The notes beneath the pieces are model-generated. The model searched no databases, had not been told where the DNA came from, and worked only from the letters and a program-made list of their open reading frames with translations. Positions 49,859 through 59,095 of a DNA stretch of 64,000 bases are shown here, one piece after another (the first letter of the stretch is position 1; each line of letters starts with the position of its first letter). The translations under genes and the position numbers were made by a program. The stretch is from Caballeronia sp. INDeC2 (GTDB lineage Bacteria > Pseudomonadota > Gammaproteobacteria > Burkholderiales > Burkholderiaceae): NCBI RefSeq assembly GCF_023631325.1, contig NZ_JALQDG010000046.1, positions 62,001 to 126,000 on the forward strand, read 5' to 3'.

Positions 49859-50719
49859 CTATGTATTGGCGATCAGCAGTTCCTCGGCATTGCTCGGCGG
49901 ACGCAGGCCATCGGTTCTGTTGGCAAAGTATCGCTGTGTCAGATCCGCAGCCGATACGTGCCGTGCATCTTTGAAGCCCGCATCGCGCGCCAGCGCCTGA
50001 ATGTCCGCCGGCATGAAGAAGCTGATGAACGGCGTGCCGCTCGCACGCGCGCCCTTCTCCGCCATCTCCAGATCCGGACGCACGTCGGGGTCCGCGAGTT
50101 CTATCGGCAGCAGGAAGGTCATCGCGAAGGTCGATCCCGACGCAAAGCCCGCGACCTCGCGCAACGTGGCCGCGTTCGCTTCCTTCGTGAGATACATGCT
50201 GACGCCCGTCGATGCGACGATAGCGGGCCTGCTTTCATCGAACCCATTTTCTACGAGCTTCTCGCGCCACGATTCTCCCGCTTCGAAATCCACGGGAACG
50301 AAATGCAGCCGCTCCGGCACGCCATAGCCCAGTTCGATCAGACGCCGGCGCTTCCATGCCTGCGGCCCCGGCGGATCGACTTCGAAAATGTTCAGCCGCG
50401 CCGCGATCTCCGGCCTGCGCTGCGCGAAGCTGTCGAGACCCGCGCCGAGGATCACGTATTGCGCCACGTCGCGATCGAGCGCTTCCACGACGAGATCTTC
50501 GATGAAGCGCGCACGCGCCACGATCGACGCACGGAAAGGCCGCGTGAACTGCGGGTTCATGTCGCCGCGTTCGCGCCAGTTCGCATCGGGCGCGAGCAAT
50601 GCGAGGCCGATGGTGTCTTCCAGTACATGGGGCGGCGCATCGGCTTCGGCGTGCAGCGCGCGCCACATCGCGACGCGCGCGGCGGTGCTGTCGGGTGCTT
50701 CACTGGTGTTGTCGCTCAT
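49859..50719 (-). CDS. SAM-dependent methyltransferase (TIGR00027/LCMT-like family)
   Basis: The 286-residue protein has the pattern of the actinobacterial/proteobacterial TIGR00027 family related to leucine carboxyl methyltransferases. RARFIEDLVVEALDRDVAQY is followed by the SAM-binding motif VILGAGLDSFAQR near residue 98, then IFEVDPPGPQAWKRRRL and an acidic FVPVDFE. Members methylate carboxylates, in some cases in natural-product pathways, but most are uncharacterised. It is the first gene of the methyltransferase-cupin-glpD operon and is divergent from the EamA transporter at 50838, so the 118 bases between hold both promoters. Confidence 0.85.
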   Translation of the reverse strand: MSDNTSEAPDSTAARVAMWRALHAEADAPPHVLEDTIGLALLAPDANWRERGDMNPQFTRPFRASIVARARFIEDLVVEALDRDVAQYVILGAGLDSFAQRRPEIAARLNIFEVDPPGPQAWKRRRLIELGYGVPERLHFVPVDFEAGESWREKLVENGFDESRPAIVASTGVSMYLTKEANAATLREVAGFASGSTFAMTFLLPIELADPDVRPDLEMAEKGARASGTPFISFFMPADIQALARDAGFKDARHVSAADLTQRYFANRTDGLRPPSNAEELLIANT

Positions 50720-50837
50720 GGTTCAGCGTTCGATCGAATCGATGATGTTGTAAGCACAGAATGTCTCACACTTCGCCGGCGTCGTCTCGACCACTACAAT
50801 CGGTACTTCCGCTGCACACGAACACAAGGACGCGAAC

Positions 50838-51761
50838 ATGGCGCAGGCGCCGCGCATCGACCGGAATGAAGAAAGCAGCACGCAGAACGAACGCCGCTGG
50901 CTCACCATCGGCGGCCCCATTCTTTTTCTGTTGCTCTGGTCCGCGGGTTTTCCGATTGCGAAGACCGGCCTGCATTACGCGTCGCCACTGACGTTTCTGT
51001 CGATACGCTTCGCGTTGAGCGTCGGCGTACTGCTCGCCGTGTGCGCGGTGCGGCGTCCGCAATGGCCGCGCAATGCGGGCGCGTGGCTGCATCTCGGCGT
51101 CGTCGGCTTTCTCGTACAGGTGATGTACTTCGGACTCAGCTATCTGTCGATGACGGCGGGCATCGCGACATCCGTGCTCGCGTTGATCGTGTCCTTGCAG
51201 CCGATTCTCGTGGGCGTGCTCGCGCCGAAGTTCGTCGGCGAACGGATCGGCGTGCGGCGCTGGATCGGCTTGCTGCTCGGGCTCGCGGGCGCAGCGGGCG
51301 TGATCGCCGCGCGCGGGCCGCTGCATGCGGATGCGCTCGGACCGGTGCTGCTCGCGATCGGCGCGCTCATCGGCATCACGGGCGCGATGCTGTACGAGAA
51401 GCGGCTCGGCACGGCGCAGGATCCGGTTACGTCGAACCTCATTCAATACAGCGTCGGCTTCGTCTTTTGCGCGCCGATGGCCCTCGCCTTCGAACACACG
51501 CAAGTGCAATGGACGCCCACGTTCATCGCCACGCTCGCCTATCTCGTGATCGGCAATTCGCTGATCGCGATCACGCTGCTGCTCGCGTTGACCCGCGCGG
51601 GCAAGGTGTCGCAAGTGGCGTCGCTGTTCTTCTTCATCCCGCCCGCGGCCGCGGTGCTGTCGTACTTCTTTCTCGGCGAAGTGTTGCCCGCAGCCGCATG
51701 GTGGGCGATGGGCGTCGCGGTGCTCGGCGTCGCGATTGCAACGTGGAGCCCGCGCAAATGA
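50838..51761 (+). CDS. DMT-superfamily (EamA) transporter
   Basis: The 307-residue protein has ten predicted membrane helices arranged as two EamA repeats (about 24-150 and 165-300), each starting with a helix such as PILFLLLWSAGFPIAKTGLH and ending near PPAAAVLSYFFLGEVLPAAA. The family exports amino acids, nucleosides or other metabolites. The stop is 5 bases from the stop of the convergent dehydratase gene. Nothing nearby defines the substrate. Confidence 0.88.
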   Translation: MAQAPRIDRNEESSTQNERRWLTIGGPILFLLLWSAGFPIAKTGLHYASPLTFLSIRFALSVGVLLAVCAVRRPQWPRNAGAWLHLGVVGFLVQVMYFGLSYLSMTAGIATSVLALIVSLQPILVGVLAPKFVGERIGVRRWIGLLLGLAGAAGVIAARGPLHADALGPVLLAIGALIGITGAMLYEKRLGTAQDPVTSNLIQYSVGFVFCAPMALAFEHTQVQWTPTFIATLAYLVIGNSLIAITLLLALTRAGKVSQVASLFFFIPPAAAVLSYFFLGEVLPAAAWWAMGVAVLGVAIATWSPRK

Positions 51762-51766
51762 CGCCC

Positions 51767-53509
51767 TCAGTGCGAATGCTTCGGCACGTCCGCGCCACGG
51801 CAGCCGACGAGAAAGTCGAAGTCGCAACCTTCATCGGCTTGCAGCACATGCTCGACATATAGCTTGCGATAGCCCGTGCGATCTTCGGGAATCTCGCTCT
51901 TCGCCGCTTGCCACGCATCGAGACGCGTGCGGATTTCGTCGTCGTCGATATCGATGCGCAACACGCCCTTGTCGCAATCGAGCTCGATCCAGTCGCCGTC
52001 GCGCACGATCGCAAGCGGCCCGCCGGCGCGCGCCTCGGGCGCGACGTGCAGCACCACCGTGCCATACGCGGTGCCGCTCATGCGCGCATCCGACACGCGC
52101 ACCATGTCCGTCACGCCTTGCGCCAGCAGCTTCGGCGGCAAGCCCATGTTGCCGACCTCCGCCATGCCCGGATAACCCTTCGGGCCGCAGTTCTTCATCA
52201 CGAGCACGGAGTCCGCCGTGACATCGAGATCGGGATCGGCGATGCGCTGCTTGTAGTCGTCGAAGTTCTCGAAGACGACCGCACGGCCGCGATGTTTCAG
52301 AAGCGCGGGCGTCGCCGCCGATGGCTTCAGCACCGCGCCGTTCGGCGCGAGATTGCCGCGCAGCACGCACAATCCGCCGTCAGCGACGAGCGGCTTTTCG
52401 ATCGGCCGGATCACTTCGTCGTTGTAGAGCGGCGCTTCCTGCACGTTCTCCCACAGCGTGCGGCCGTTGGCCGTGAGCGCATCCGGATGCGGAATCAGGT
52501 TCGCTTCGCCGAGACGTCTCAGCACCGCTGGCAAACCGCCCGCGTAGTAAAACTCTTCCATCAGGAAGCGGCCCGAAGGCTGCAAGTCGACGAGCGTCGG
52601 CGTGCCGCGGCCGATGCGCGTCCAGTCGTCGAGCTCGAGCTTCACGCCGATGCGTCCCGCAATCGCCTTCAGATGGATCGCCGCATTCGTCGAACCGCCG
52701 ATCGCCGCGTTCGCGCGGATCGCATTCTCGAACGCCTCGCGCGTGAGCAGCTTCGAGAGGCGCAAATCTTCCAGCGCCATCTCGACGATACGCATGCCCG
52801 ACAGATGCGCGAGCACATAGCGACGCGAATCGACGGCGGGAATCGCCGCGTTATGCGGCAGCGTGACGCCGAGCGCTTCGGCCATGCACGCCATCGTCGA
52901 TGCCGTGCCCATCGTGTTGCAGGTGCCTGTCGAGCGCGACATGCCCGCTTCCGCCGACATGAACTCGTGGATCGAAATCTTGCCCGCCTTGACCTGCTCG
53001 CTCAGTTGCCACACGACCGTGCCCGAGCCGATGTCGCGGCCGTGATGCTTGCCGTTCAACATCGGGCCGCCGGAGACGACGATCGCGGGCACGTCGCAAC
53101 TCGCCGCGCCCATCAAGAGCGCGGGCGTCGTCTTGTCGCAGCCGACGAGCAGCACGACCGCATCGACGGGGTTGCCGCGTATCGCTTCCTCGACGTCCAT
53201 GCTCGCGAGATTGCGCGTGAACATCGCGGTGGGCCGCAAGTTCGATTCGCCGTTCGAGAACACCGGAAACTCGACGGGAAAGCCGCCCGCTTCATACACG
53301 CCGCGCTTCACATGCTCGGCGAGCTTGCGAAAGTGCGAATTGCACGGCGTTAGTTCGGACCACGTATTACATATGCCGATGATCGGCTTGCCCGCGAACT
53401 CGTGATCCGGGATGCCCTGGTTTTTCATCCAGCTCCGGTACATGAAGCCGTTCTTGTCGGCCGTGCCGAACCACGCGGCCGAGCGGAGCTTGGGTTTTGG
53501 GGCGCTCAT
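51767..53509 (-). CDS. IlvD/Edd-family sugar-acid dehydratase (arabinonate dehydratase type)
   Basis: I start at the ATG at 53509, which gives 580 residues, the length of this family; the open frame runs 70 codons upstream without a site. Cysteines for the iron-sulfur cluster are in VVLLVGCDKTTPALLMGAA and STGTCNTMGTASTMACMAEA, and the C-terminal swivel domain has KGYPGMAEVGNMGLPPKLL and RVSDARMSGTAYGTVVLHV. Together with MYRSWMKNQG near the N-terminus, these place it with pentonate/sugar-acid dehydratases, such as L-arabinonate dehydratase, not with branched-chain IlvD. It is divergent from a sugar ABC importer, so both likely act on the same sugar or its acid. Confidence 0.85.
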   Translation of the reverse strand: MSAPKPKLRSAAWFGTADKNGFMYRSWMKNQGIPDHEFAGKPIIGICNTWSELTPCNSHFRKLAEHVKRGVYEAGGFPVEFPVFSNGESNLRPTAMFTRNLASMDVEEAIRGNPVDAVVLLVGCDKTTPALLMGAASCDVPAIVVSGGPMLNGKHHGRDIGSGTVVWQLSEQVKAGKISIHEFMSAEAGMSRSTGTCNTMGTASTMACMAEALGVTLPHNAAIPAVDSRRYVLAHLSGMRIVEMALEDLRLSKLLTREAFENAIRANAAIGGSTNAAIHLKAIAGRIGVKLELDDWTRIGRGTPTLVDLQPSGRFLMEEFYYAGGLPAVLRRLGEANLIPHPDALTANGRTLWENVQEAPLYNDEVIRPIEKPLVADGGLCVLRGNLAPNGAVLKPSAATPALLKHRGRAVVFENFDDYKQRIADPDLDVTADSVLVMKNCGPKGYPGMAEVGNMGLPPKLLAQGVTDMVRVSDARMSGTAYGTVVLHVAPEARAGGPLAIVRDGDWIELDCDKGVLRIDIDDDEIRTRLDAWQAAKSEIPEDRTGYRKLYVEHVLQADEGCDFDFLVGCRGADVPKHSH

Positions 53510-53838
53510 GGCTATGCTCACTCTGCAAGAAAGTCCTATAAATAGCATGACTATATGGACCGCACGTACCGGGAAAACGCTAATCGCAACGTCAAAACAC
53601 TCTGCATATAGTTTGTCTATTGAAGTCGGCGCGCGGGCTTCGCAGATCCCAATTACTAGTTCAAACACGCCGCGCTTTCGAATCGCCCTCTCGCACATTG
53701 CTCGCATCGTCATCCGCAACGCTGCGGTCTTTCATCCATGAAAGCCGGGTGCGGACGACATGCCGTGAAACCCAGTATCTGAACGTGATCGACGATGAGT
53801 CGACCCATCGACCAACGAAGAAGAGACCGGAGGAAGAC
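53510..53838. promoter_or_regulatory. Divergent control region with two ATAG-N5-CTAT operators
   Basis: The 329 bases between the dehydratase and the ABC importer hold two copies of one small palindrome: ATAG-CATGA-CTAT at 53542-53554 and ATAG-TTTGT-CTAT at 53608-53620, with centres 66 bases apart. The AT-rich sequence around them contrasts with the genes. The size and symmetry suit a GntR/FadR-type dimer, and such a regulator is encoded at the end of the operon (56776). I see no gene in this stretch. The importer's ribosome site is GGAGGAAG at about 53829. Confidence 0.55.
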
Positions 53839-54945
53839 ATGGCGCAAGATCGGGATGACGACGCAAAAGAGAACAAGCTCATCAGTGCGGGCAGACGCGG
53901 CATCATGCAGGGCGCGGGACTCGGCGCGGCGCTGTCGCTCTTGGGCGGCGTGGCCGGCGGCGGCGGGCTGATCTCGACCGCGCAGGCGGCCGAAGCGGCG
54001 TTCCCGCAGCACAAGAAATGGAAGATCGTGTTCGTCAATCACGTGACGACGAATCCGTTCTTCGTGCCCACGCAATACGGCATTCAGGATGCGTGCGCCA
54101 TGTTCGGCATGGACTATCAGTGGACAGGCTCGGCCACGTCCGACGCGGGCGAAATGGTGCGCGCGGTGAACTCCGCGATCGCCGCGAAAGCCGATGCGAT
54201 CGCGGTGCCGATCGTCGATCCGAACGCATTCGACAAGCCCATTCAGGCCGCGCTCGACGCCGGCATTCCCGTATTCGCTTACAACGCCGACGCGCCGCGC
54301 GGCAAGTCCAATCCGCGGCTCGCGTATATCGGCCAGGATCTGTATTTGTCGGGCTATCAGATGGGCGAGCGCATCGCGAGCCTCATCGACAGCGGCCTCG
54401 TCGCGCTCTTCATTGCGACGCCGGGCCAGTTGAACATCCAGCCGCGTCTCGACGGCGCAAGCGATGCGATCAAGAAGTCCGGCAAGAAGATCGACGTTCA
54501 GACGGTGGCGACCGGCGCAACCGTCAACGAGGAACTGTCGAAGATCAAGTCGTTCTATCTCGGCCATCAGGATCTGAAAGGCATGTTCGCCGTCGATGCA
54601 GGCAGCACGCAAGGCGTCGCGCAGGTGATGAAGGAATCGAATCTGCCGTCGAAGGGCGTGCATGGCGGCGGCTTCGATCTGTTGCCGCAGACCATTCAGC
54701 TCATTCACGAAGGCTTCCTCGATTTCACCATCGACCAGCAGCCGTACGTGCAAGGCTTCTATACGGTGATGGAAGCGTTCGTGTTCCTCGCATCGGGCGG
54801 GCTCGTCGGGCCGGCGAACATCAACACGGGTCTCAAGTTCGTGACGAAGGATACGGTCGAGCCTTACCTCAACACTTCGACGCGTTACGAAGGCAAGACC
54901 ACCAAGCCGCAAATCGTGCCGATGAAAGGCGCGATCAAGTCCTGA
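53839..54945 (+). CDS. Sugar ABC transporter periplasmic binding protein (RbsB-like)
   Basis: The ATG at 53839 follows GGAGGAAG and gives 368 residues. The N-terminus has an arginine pair, GRRGIMQ, before a glycine/alanine-rich hydrophobic stretch and STAQAAEA, so export by the Tat route and cleavage near residue 57 are likely. The mature part is a type 1 periplasmic binding protein: KIVFVNHVTTNPFFVPTQYG, AVPIVDPNAFDKPIQAALDA and FAYNADAPRGKSNPRLAYIG. These are marks of the ribose/galactose/xylose group. It is followed with one-base overlap by the permease gene. Confidence 0.9.
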   Translation: MAQDRDDDAKENKLISAGRRGIMQGAGLGAALSLLGGVAGGGGLISTAQAAEAAFPQHKKWKIVFVNHVTTNPFFVPTQYGIQDACAMFGMDYQWTGSATSDAGEMVRAVNSAIAAKADAIAVPIVDPNAFDKPIQAALDAGIPVFAYNADAPRGKSNPRLAYIGQDLYLSGYQMGERIASLIDSGLVALFIATPGQLNIQPRLDGASDAIKKSGKKIDVQTVATGATVNEELSKIKSFYLGHQDLKGMFAVDAGSTQGVAQVMKESNLPSKGVHGGGFDLLPQTIQLIHEGFLDFTIDQQPYVQGFYTVMEAFVFLASGGLVGPANINTGLKFVTKDTVEPYLNTSTRYEGKTTKPQIVPMKGAIKS

Positions 54946-55955
54946 TGAACACGGTGAACGAACCTCGTAAAGCAACCACGCCCGCGCGCACCGGCAGTCC
55001 GCGCGGTGCGTGGGCGTCTCATTGGGCGCCCGAGTTGCGCATCCTGTTGGTCGCCTTGCTGCTCGCGGCGTACTTCCAGTTCGTCAATCACGACTTCCTG
55101 CTCAGCAACGCGAGCCTCGTCAATCTTTCGCAGTACGTTGCGCCGGTCGCGATCATCGCGTTCGGCGAAATCATGCTGATGATCGGCGGCGACATCGATC
55201 TCTCGGCGGGCATGGTGTTCGCGTTCGCGCCGTTCATGATGGTGTTCGCCAACGATGCGGGCGCGCCGATGTGGCTCGCGGTCATTGCCGGGCTTATCGC
55301 GGCGGCGATCATCGGCTTTATCAACGGCGCGGTGACGGTCTACTTGCGCCTGCCTTCGTTCGTGACGACGCTCGGCACGCTCTTTCTCATCAACGGCATC
55401 ACGCTGACCGTTTCGCGCGGCACGCCCGCCGCGACGCCCGGCTCGCCCGAGTTCGCCGCCGTGATGGGCGCGTGGGGCTATAGCGAGATCATCTGGACCG
55501 TGGCGATCGCGTTCGTCATGCATGTGCTGTTGCGGCATACGCGCTGGGGTCTGCACACGCAGGCAGCAGGCGCGAACGCGCTCGGCGCGAGCGAAGCGGG
55601 CATCCACGTGAACCGGCTGCGGCTCGGGAACTTCGTGATCGCCGCGGTGCTCGCGGGCTTCACGGGCATCCTCGAAAGTTTCCGCATCACGTCGATCGAT
55701 CCGCAAGCGGGCGGCAATCAGATCATGTTCCTCGCGGTCGCCGCAGCGGTGATCGGCGGCACGCCGTTGACGGGCGGCTCGGGCACGATCGTGGGCGGCT
55801 TGCTCGGCGCGGCGGTGCTCGGCATTCTGAGCGACGGCTTTACGCTCATCGGCATCAACGCGTTCACCTTCAACATCATTCTCGGAGCCGCGATTCTCGC
55901 CGCGATGATCTTCAACATCCACGTCGGGCGCATCCGCCGCAGGGGAGCACGGTGA
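54945..55955 (+). CDS. Sugar ABC transporter permease (RbsC-like)
   Basis: The start ATG at 54945 overlaps the preceding TGA by one base. The 336-residue protein has about eight to ten membrane helices and the conserved motif of the RbsC/XylH family, GEIMLMIGGDIDLSAGMVFA near residue 68, then TLGTLFLINGITLTVSRGTP and the ATPase-contact loop TGILESFRI. GGTPLTGGSGTIVGGLLGAA near residue 270 is another family mark. As only one permease gene is present, the transporter should use a homodimer. Confidence 0.9.
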   Translation: MNTVNEPRKATTPARTGSPRGAWASHWAPELRILLVALLLAAYFQFVNHDFLLSNASLVNLSQYVAPVAIIAFGEIMLMIGGDIDLSAGMVFAFAPFMMVFANDAGAPMWLAVIAGLIAAAIIGFINGAVTVYLRLPSFVTTLGTLFLINGITLTVSRGTPAATPGSPEFAAVMGAWGYSEIIWTVAIAFVMHVLLRHTRWGLHTQAAGANALGASEAGIHVNRLRLGNFVIAAVLAGFTGILESFRITSIDPQAGGNQIMFLAVAAAVIGGTPLTGGSGTIVGGLLGAAVLGILSDGFTLIGINAFTFNIILGAAILAAMIFNIHVGRIRRRGAR

Positions 55956-56761
55956 TGGCTGAACCGCAAACGGCTCCCGCCGCATCCGCCGATCTCGCAC
56001 TGCGCGGCGACAACCTCGTCAAGCGCTTCGGCGCGGTCACCGCGCTCGACGGCGTGTCGCTTTCGCTCGGCAAAGGCGAGATTCTCGGCATTCTCGGCGA
56101 CAACGGCGCGGGCAAGTCCACGCTCGTCAAGATTCTCACGGGCTTTCATCAGCAGACGAGCGGCACGCTCTCCGTGCACGGCGAGGAGACGCTGCTCAAG
56201 TCCGTCGATCATGCGCGCGCGCTCGGCATCGAATGCGTGTATCAGGATCTCGCGCTCGCGAATTCGCTGTCGATCTATCACAACATGTTCCTCAATCGGG
56301 AGATCGTGCGGGGCGGGCCTGCCCGTTTATTGCGTCTCGTCGATCACAAGCGGATGCGCGAGCGTGCGGCGCAATGCCTCGAGGATATCGGCGTGCATGT
56401 GCCTTCCGTCGATCTGCCCGTCGAGCGTTTGTCGGGCGGTCAGCGTCAGGCCATCGCTGTCGCCCGGGCGGTGCATTCGAACGCGAGAATCCTGCTGCTA
56501 GACGAGCCCCTCGCCGCGATGGGCGCGCGCGAAGCCGCGCTCATCATCGATCTCGTGATGCGCCTGAAGGAGAAAGGCGGGCTCTCGATCATCATGATCA
56601 TGCACAACTATGCGCAGACGCTCGACATCGCGGATCGCATCATGTTGATGCAGCGCGGACGCGTGACCTACGAGCAGCGCAGCGCGAATACGTCGGTCGC
56701 GGAGTTGATGGATATCGTGAGGCGGGAATATCGGGCGATGCGCGCGACGACCGCAAACTAG
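55955..56761 (+). CDS. Sugar ABC transporter ATP-binding protein (single domain)
   Basis: The ATG at 55955 overlaps the permease stop by one base; a GTG at 55952 is also possible. The 268-residue protein has Walker A GDNGAGKSTLVK near residue 50, the ABC signature LSGGQRQAIAVARAV near 155, Walker B ILLLDEPLAAMG and the switch histidine in MIMHN. It has only one ATPase domain, while most ribose/xylose importers have a fused double one of about 500 residues, so it works as a homodimer like the FrcA group. Confidence 0.92.
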   Translation: MAEPQTAPAASADLALRGDNLVKRFGAVTALDGVSLSLGKGEILGILGDNGAGKSTLVKILTGFHQQTSGTLSVHGEETLLKSVDHARALGIECVYQDLALANSLSIYHNMFLNREIVRGGPARLLRLVDHKRMRERAAQCLEDIGVHVPSVDLPVERLSGGQRQAIAVARAVHSNARILLLDEPLAAMGAREAALIIDLVMRLKEKGGLSIIMIMHNYAQTLDIADRIMLMQRGRVTYEQRSANTSVAELMDIVRREYRAMRATTAN

Positions 56762-56775
56762 CATCGCGCCGCATC

Positions 56776-57519
56776 ATGGATTACCGCAACCCCAAGCAAC
56801 GCAAGAGCATGCACGGGCGCATCGTGCAGGAGCTCGGCATGCAGATCGTGAGCGGGCGCATCAAGCCGGGCGAGCGTCTGCCTGCCGAGCCCACGCTCTG
56901 CGAAAGTTATGGCGTGAGCCGCCCGGTGCTGCGCGAGGCCACGCGCGTGCTGGTTGCGAAGGGGCTCGTCGTGTCGAAGCCGCGCGTGGGCAGCGTCGTG
57001 CGCGCGCGCGATGAATGGCACATGCTCGATCCCGATGTGCTCGTGTGGACCATCAGTCATCTCCCCGAAGGCGAGTTCTTCCGCTCGCTGATGGCGGTGC
57101 GCCAGATCATCGAACCCGCCGCCGCCGCGCTCGCGGCCATCTCCGCTAGCGATGAGGACATCGCGCGCATCGCCGCCGCGTATGAACGCATGGAAGGCGC
57201 GCAAACCGCCGCCGATCTGCTCGATCCGGATCTGGAGTTTCATCGCGCGATCATGACGGCGACGCATAACGACATGCTCTCGTATATCGGCAACATGCTG
57301 TCGCTCGCGCTCAGCGAATCGATCAAGTTGACGAGCCGTCACCCGAACACGCACGCGCTGTCATTGCCGCGTCACAAGGCGATCTTCACCGCGATCGCAA
57401 ACCGCGATGCGCTCGCGGCACGTCAGGCGAGCGTCGTGCAGCTCGACAATGCACGCGCCGACGCCACCACGATTCTCGGCGGCGCGGCGCTCGAAACGGA
57501 TCGGCCGCTATCGGGGTAA
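56776..57519 (+). CDS. FadR/GntR-family transcriptional regulator
   Basis: The 247-residue protein joins a GntR winged helix (residues 8-75; ERLPAEPTLCESYGVSRPVL) to an all-helical FCD ligand domain (about 95-235; with LEFHRAIMTATHN and the histidine of SLPRHKAIFTAI as metal ligands). FadR-type regulators of this kind usually sense sugar acids or other organic acids and repress the linked genes. It is the last gene of the ABC operon, 14 bases after the ATPase gene. The two ATAG-N5-CTAT sites at 53542 and 53608 are its likely targets. Confidence 0.9.
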   Translation: MDYRNPKQRKSMHGRIVQELGMQIVSGRIKPGERLPAEPTLCESYGVSRPVLREATRVLVAKGLVVSKPRVGSVVRARDEWHMLDPDVLVWTISHLPEGEFFRSLMAVRQIIEPAAAALAAISASDEDIARIAAAYERMEGAQTAADLLDPDLEFHRAIMTATHNDMLSYIGNMLSLALSESIKLTSRHPNTHALSLPRHKAIFTAIANRDALAARQASVVQLDNARADATTILGGAALETDRPLSG

Positions 57520-57602
57520 GAATTCCCGATCCTGCGCGGTCGTAACGTTTGCCAGATGCGAAAAATGTTCAAGTCGCATCCATCCCCGCCGTAAACCCTA
57601 TT

Positions 57603-57625
57603 GAGACCGGCTTCGACGCGGTCTC
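57603..57625. terminator. Inverted repeat after the ABC operon
   Basis: GAGACCG and CGGTCTC (7-bp arms, 9-base loop) lie 84 bases past the regulator stop and are followed by TCCTCTTCG with no real T-run. It is a weak terminator candidate. Apart from this repeat I see nothing in the 301 bases between 57519 and 57821. Confidence 0.35.
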
Positions 57626-57820
57626 CTCTTCGCCCCCTGCCTCCGGCAGCGCCCATCTCCGGGCGGTTCATCGGGGCTGACAGACGAGCATTCCACCATC
57701 CTTGCGTTCGACGCGGGATGAAGGTCCGTCATCGGTCCGTCCGCGTTCGCCCGGACGACTCGCGGAACGTGCGCCTACTTCGTGGACATGGATATTGACC
57801 ATTTAGTAGTGCGTATCGAC

Positions 57821-59095
57821 ATGATGAATTTTAATCGACCCAGTATTCCGGCTTTCCGCTTCGTTCGATGCAAAGCCGTTACGCTCGCAGCCTTGACGAG
57901 CGTGCTGCTCGCCGCATGCGGCGGCGGTGGCGGTGACAGTGGCGGCAACAACGCTTCATCGGCCGCCGTATCGGTTCCGGCATCGGATGTAGCGGGCACG
58001 GGAACATCGAAGATCACGACGAGCCCCGCTCCCGCGACTGGCGCCGTGAGTACGCCCGCGACGAATCCCGAAGTCGCCGACAGCACTGTCCCTGCCGGCG
58101 GCGCATCGTCGCCCGCGGTCAGCGCGCCCGATCCGGCCTCCGGCACCGGCGACACCACGACGCCGCCGGTGTCCGCCCGACTCTTCTACGGCGTGAACGG
58201 GCACAACAACGAAGGCGGCGCCTACGATATTTCCAGCCCCGCGCTGCAGCTTGCGCAATTGCAGGATCTGGGCGCGAAGCTGTATCGCAACGAGGTGTAT
58301 AGCCAGGGCACCGCGAACAAGCTCGCGGGCATCGCTCAATTGATGGCGGCCGGCGGCGTCACCGTGTATCCGGTCATGCTCATGGGCATCGACACGCTCC
58401 ATAGCGAAACCGAAGGCTACGACGCGGGCTTCACGCTCGGACAACAAACGGCGACCTCGCGACGTTATCCGTACTACGAGGTCACGAACGAGATGGAAGC
58501 CGAGCTTCTCGTCGGCAATGTCGATGGCGTCTATCCGCAGCAGTTCGATATCGTGAAGTTCAGGATTCTGCGCGGCGTGATTCGCGGCATGATCGCGGGC
58601 ATCAAGTCGGTGGATACGTCGGGCAAGATCATCATGGGCGGCGGCACGTGGCTGCATTACGGCTTTCAGCAGATGCTCGCGGCCGGCATGGAACCCGATG
58701 GCAGCACCGGGCATCCGGTCGTCGATTGGGACATCACCGCGTGGCACTGGTACTCGGAACAGGGCGACATCACCAACGCGTGCGGCGGCACCGGTTGCCA
58801 TAACGTGCTCGCCAAGCTCCAGGCGCTCGGCAAGCCGATCTGGATCAACGAGTTCGGCGTGCGCCCGAACTATGGCACCGATCAGGCGATCGCCGCGTAT
58901 CTCGTCGGCAATCGCATGATGGCGCAGTTCGTGGCGCTCGCATCGACATACGGTATCGAATCGATCCAGAGCTACGAGCTTTACGACGATCCCGTAGGCG
59001 GAGAAGGCGCGTTCGGTTTGCTGAGGAACGATGGCTCCACGCAAAAACCCGCTTACGCCGCCTACAAGAGCTTCGTCGCGACACATCCTATGTGA
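57821..59095 (+). CDS. Lipoprotein glycoside hydrolase-like protein (GH clan A fold)
   Basis: From the ATG at 57821 the protein has 424 residues; an in-frame ATG follows directly and one lies upstream at 57788. A signal peptide ends in the lipobox LLAAC (Cys33), followed by GGGGGDSGG and a low-complexity Ser/Thr/Pro/Ala linker to about residue 118. The rest looks like a TIM-barrel glycosidase: a candidate acid/base Glu224 in EVTNEMEAE, ITAWHWYSEQG near 306, and a candidate nucleophile Glu344 in IWINEFGVRP. Both catalytic glutamates sit at clan A positions. The substrate is not identifiable. It should be tethered to the outer membrane or periplasm. No glycan genes are adjacent. Confidence 0.72.
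   Translation: MMNFNRPSIPAFRFVRCKAVTLAALTSVLLAACGGGGGDSGGNNASSAAVSVPASDVAGTGTSKITTSPAPATGAVSTPATNPEVADSTVPAGGASSPAVSAPDPASGTGDTTTPPVSARLFYGVNGHNNEGGAYDISSPALQLAQLQDLGAKLYRNEVYSQGTANKLAGIAQLMAAGGVTVYPVMLMGIDTLHSETEGYDAGFTLGQQTATSRRYPYYEVTNEMEAELLVGNVDGVYPQQFDIVKFRILRGVIRGMIAGIKSVDTSGKIIMGGGTWLHYGFQQMLAAGMEPDGSTGHPVVDWDITAWHWYSEQGDITNACGGTGCHNVLAKLQALGKPIWINEFGVRPNYGTDQAIAAYLVGNRMMAQFVALASTYGIESIQSYELYDDPVGGEGAFGLLRNDGSTQKPAYAAYKSFVATHPM

Noticed and set aside
51908..53353. A 481-codon plus-strand frame opposite the IlvD/Edd dehydratase
   Set aside because: Antisense shadow of a gene with conserved cysteine motifs.
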